Position numbers and translations under genes: made by a program
Notes under the pieces: model-generated
Databases searched by the model: none
What the model was told of the DNA's origin: nothing
The model's input: the letters and a program-made list of their open reading frames with translations, nothing else
Assembly (NCBI RefSeq): GCF_017726655.1
Contig: NZ_CP072309.1
Coordinates: 675,501 to 739,500, forward strand
Direction: 5' to 3'
Length of the DNA stretch: 64,000 nt
Source: Agrobacterium tumefaciens
GTDB lineage: Bacteria; Pseudomonadota; Alphaproteobacteria; Rhizobiales; Rhizobiaceae
Shown here: positions 63,263-64,000 of the stretch, piece after piece
How the letters are laid out: every line of letters begins with the position of its first letter
Numbering within the stretch: the stretch's first letter is position 1

Positions 63263-64000
63263 TCAGATCCTTTTGGTGGAGAGATTGCGCACGGCGCCGC
63301 CGCGCTCGTACCAGCCCTTGCTGCGGTTGACGATCCAGACCACCGACAGCATCACCGGCACCTCGATCAGCACACCAACCACGGTGGCCAGCGCCGCGCC
63401 CGAGTTGAAGCCGAACAGGCTGATGGCGGCGGCTACCGCCAGTTCGAAGAAGTTGGAGGCGCCGATCAGGGCCGACGGGCCGGCGACACAGTGCTCCTCC
63501 CCGCTCACGCGGTTGAGCAGATAGGCCAGGCCGGAGTTGAAATAGACCTGGATCAGGATCGGCACGGCAAGCAGGGCGATGACGCCCGGCTGCGCCGGGA
63601 TCTGTTCGCCCTGGAAGCCAAACAGCAGCACCAGGGTGGCGAGCAAAGAGAGCAACGAGAGCGGCTGTAGCCGAGCGCCGAGGCGGGTGACATCGGTTGC
63701 CCGGCGCAGCAACTGGGCCGCGATCACCGGCAAGACGATGTAGAGCACCACCGACAGGATCAGGGTGTCCCAAGGCACGGTGATGGCGGAAAGGCCGAGC
63801 AGCAGGCCGACGATTGGCGCAAAGGCCATAACCATGATGACGTCGTTCAGCGCGACTTGGCTCAGCGTGAAATGCGGCTCGCCTTTGGTGAGGTTCGACC
63901 ACACGAACACCATGGCGGTGCAGGGTGCTGCCGCAAGTAGGATCAGGCCGGCGATGTAGCTGTCGATCTGGCCGGCCGGCAGGTACGGTCGGAACAGGTA
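63263..64000 (-). CDS. acr3: Arsenite efflux permease Acr3, 5' end outside window
   Basis: The frame is open to the window edge; the visible 245 residues include AGLILLAAAPCTAMVFVWS (conserved membrane Cys of Acr3), FTLSQVALNDVIMV, IPAQPGVIALLAVPI and IGASNFFELAVAAAISLFG. Acr3 exports arsenite across the inner membrane. Being the first visible gene of the operon, it is followed by arsC, arsH and an MFS gene; an ArsR repressor gene would be expected beyond the edge. Confidence 0.93.
   Translation of the reverse strand, partial: YLFRPYLPAGQIDSYIAGLILLAAAPCTAMVFVWSNLTKGEPHFTLSQVALNDVIMVMAFAPIVGLLLGLSAITVPWDTLILSVVLYIVLPVIAAQLLRRATDVTRLGARLQPLSLLSLLATLVLLFGFQGEQIPAQPGVIALLAVPILIQVYFNSGLAYLLNRVSGEEHCVAGPSALIGASNFFELAVAAAISLFGFNSGAALATVVGVLIEVPVMLSVVWIVNRSKGWYERGGAVRNLSTKRI

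Noticed and set aside
1..64000. CRISPR arrays, tRNA or rRNA genes, riboswitches
   Set aside because: I saw no regularly spaced repeats, no tRNA cloverleaf at the integrase and no conserved riboswitch core; a covariance-model scan would be needed to exclude small RNAs.

Overview
The window looks like accessory DNA (plasmid, chromid or genomic island) of an alphaproteobacterium close to the Rhizobiaceae (Agrobacterium, Rhizobium, Ensifer or Shinella type). The reasons are the high GC content, many LysR, LacI and AraC regulators, many solute-binding proteins, opine-type oxidase genes, an IS3 element, several truncated genes and a phage-type integrase. The assignment is inferred from gene content only. 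I see no rRNA, tRNA or CRISPR array.

Left part (1-10585). A flavin oxidoreductase runs off the left edge, followed by a glutathione S-transferase and a LysR regulator divergent from an aldehyde dehydrogenase. Next come a 5'-truncated SDR, an Rrf2 regulator and a remnant of an O6-alkylguanine methyltransferase. A tightly coupled TonB receptor / MFS / SAM methyltransferase / TetR operon follows.

Amino-acid or opine catabolic block (11116-24417). It holds a D-threonine-aldolase-like PLP enzyme, an ornithine-cyclodeaminase-family reductase and an aldehyde dehydrogenase; a three-subunit FAD/[2Fe-2S] dehydrogenase of the opine oxidase / HcnABC type; an OccR/NocR-like LysR; an orphan solute-binding protein; a second LysR; another FAD oxidase; and a proline-racemase-family protein with altered active-site residues. 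Three intergenic regions carry the same gap-free 30-bp element with TTAAYG-N13-CGTTAA symmetry. It joins separate transcription units into a candidate regulon and is the most interesting signal here.

Mosaic zone (24427-39064). There are fragments of a ProW-like permease, a YdiJ-type dehydrogenase, IS transposases, a LysR, a quinone oxidoreductase, a metallophosphoesterase and a sugar-binding protein. Among them sit intact genes: a small envelope module (exported protein, OmpA-like protein, zinc-ribbon membrane protein), a Blc-type lipocalin, an alpha/beta hydrolase, an SDR with a divergent AraC regulator, DinB next to an exonuclease, and a complete IS3-family element.

Efflux and sensing (39065-45065, minus strand). 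MacB, MacA, a histidine kinase, a response regulator and a glycine-zipper lipoprotein lie in a row. The promoters of macA and of the lipoprotein share an 11-bp-period direct repeat that suits the response regulator.

Sugar-acid or oligosaccharide operon (45328-56265). A Dpp/Opp-type ABC transporter, a cytoplasmic glycosidase-like protein, a hydroxypyruvate-isomerase-like protein and a tartronate-semialdehyde-reductase-like protein are divergent from a LacI regulator.

Right part (56411-64000). Two PIN-domain toxin-antitoxin pairs, a truncated integrase-associated protein and a tyrosine recombinase abut an arsenic resistance operon (acr3-arsC-arsH-MFS). This marks a probable island boundary.
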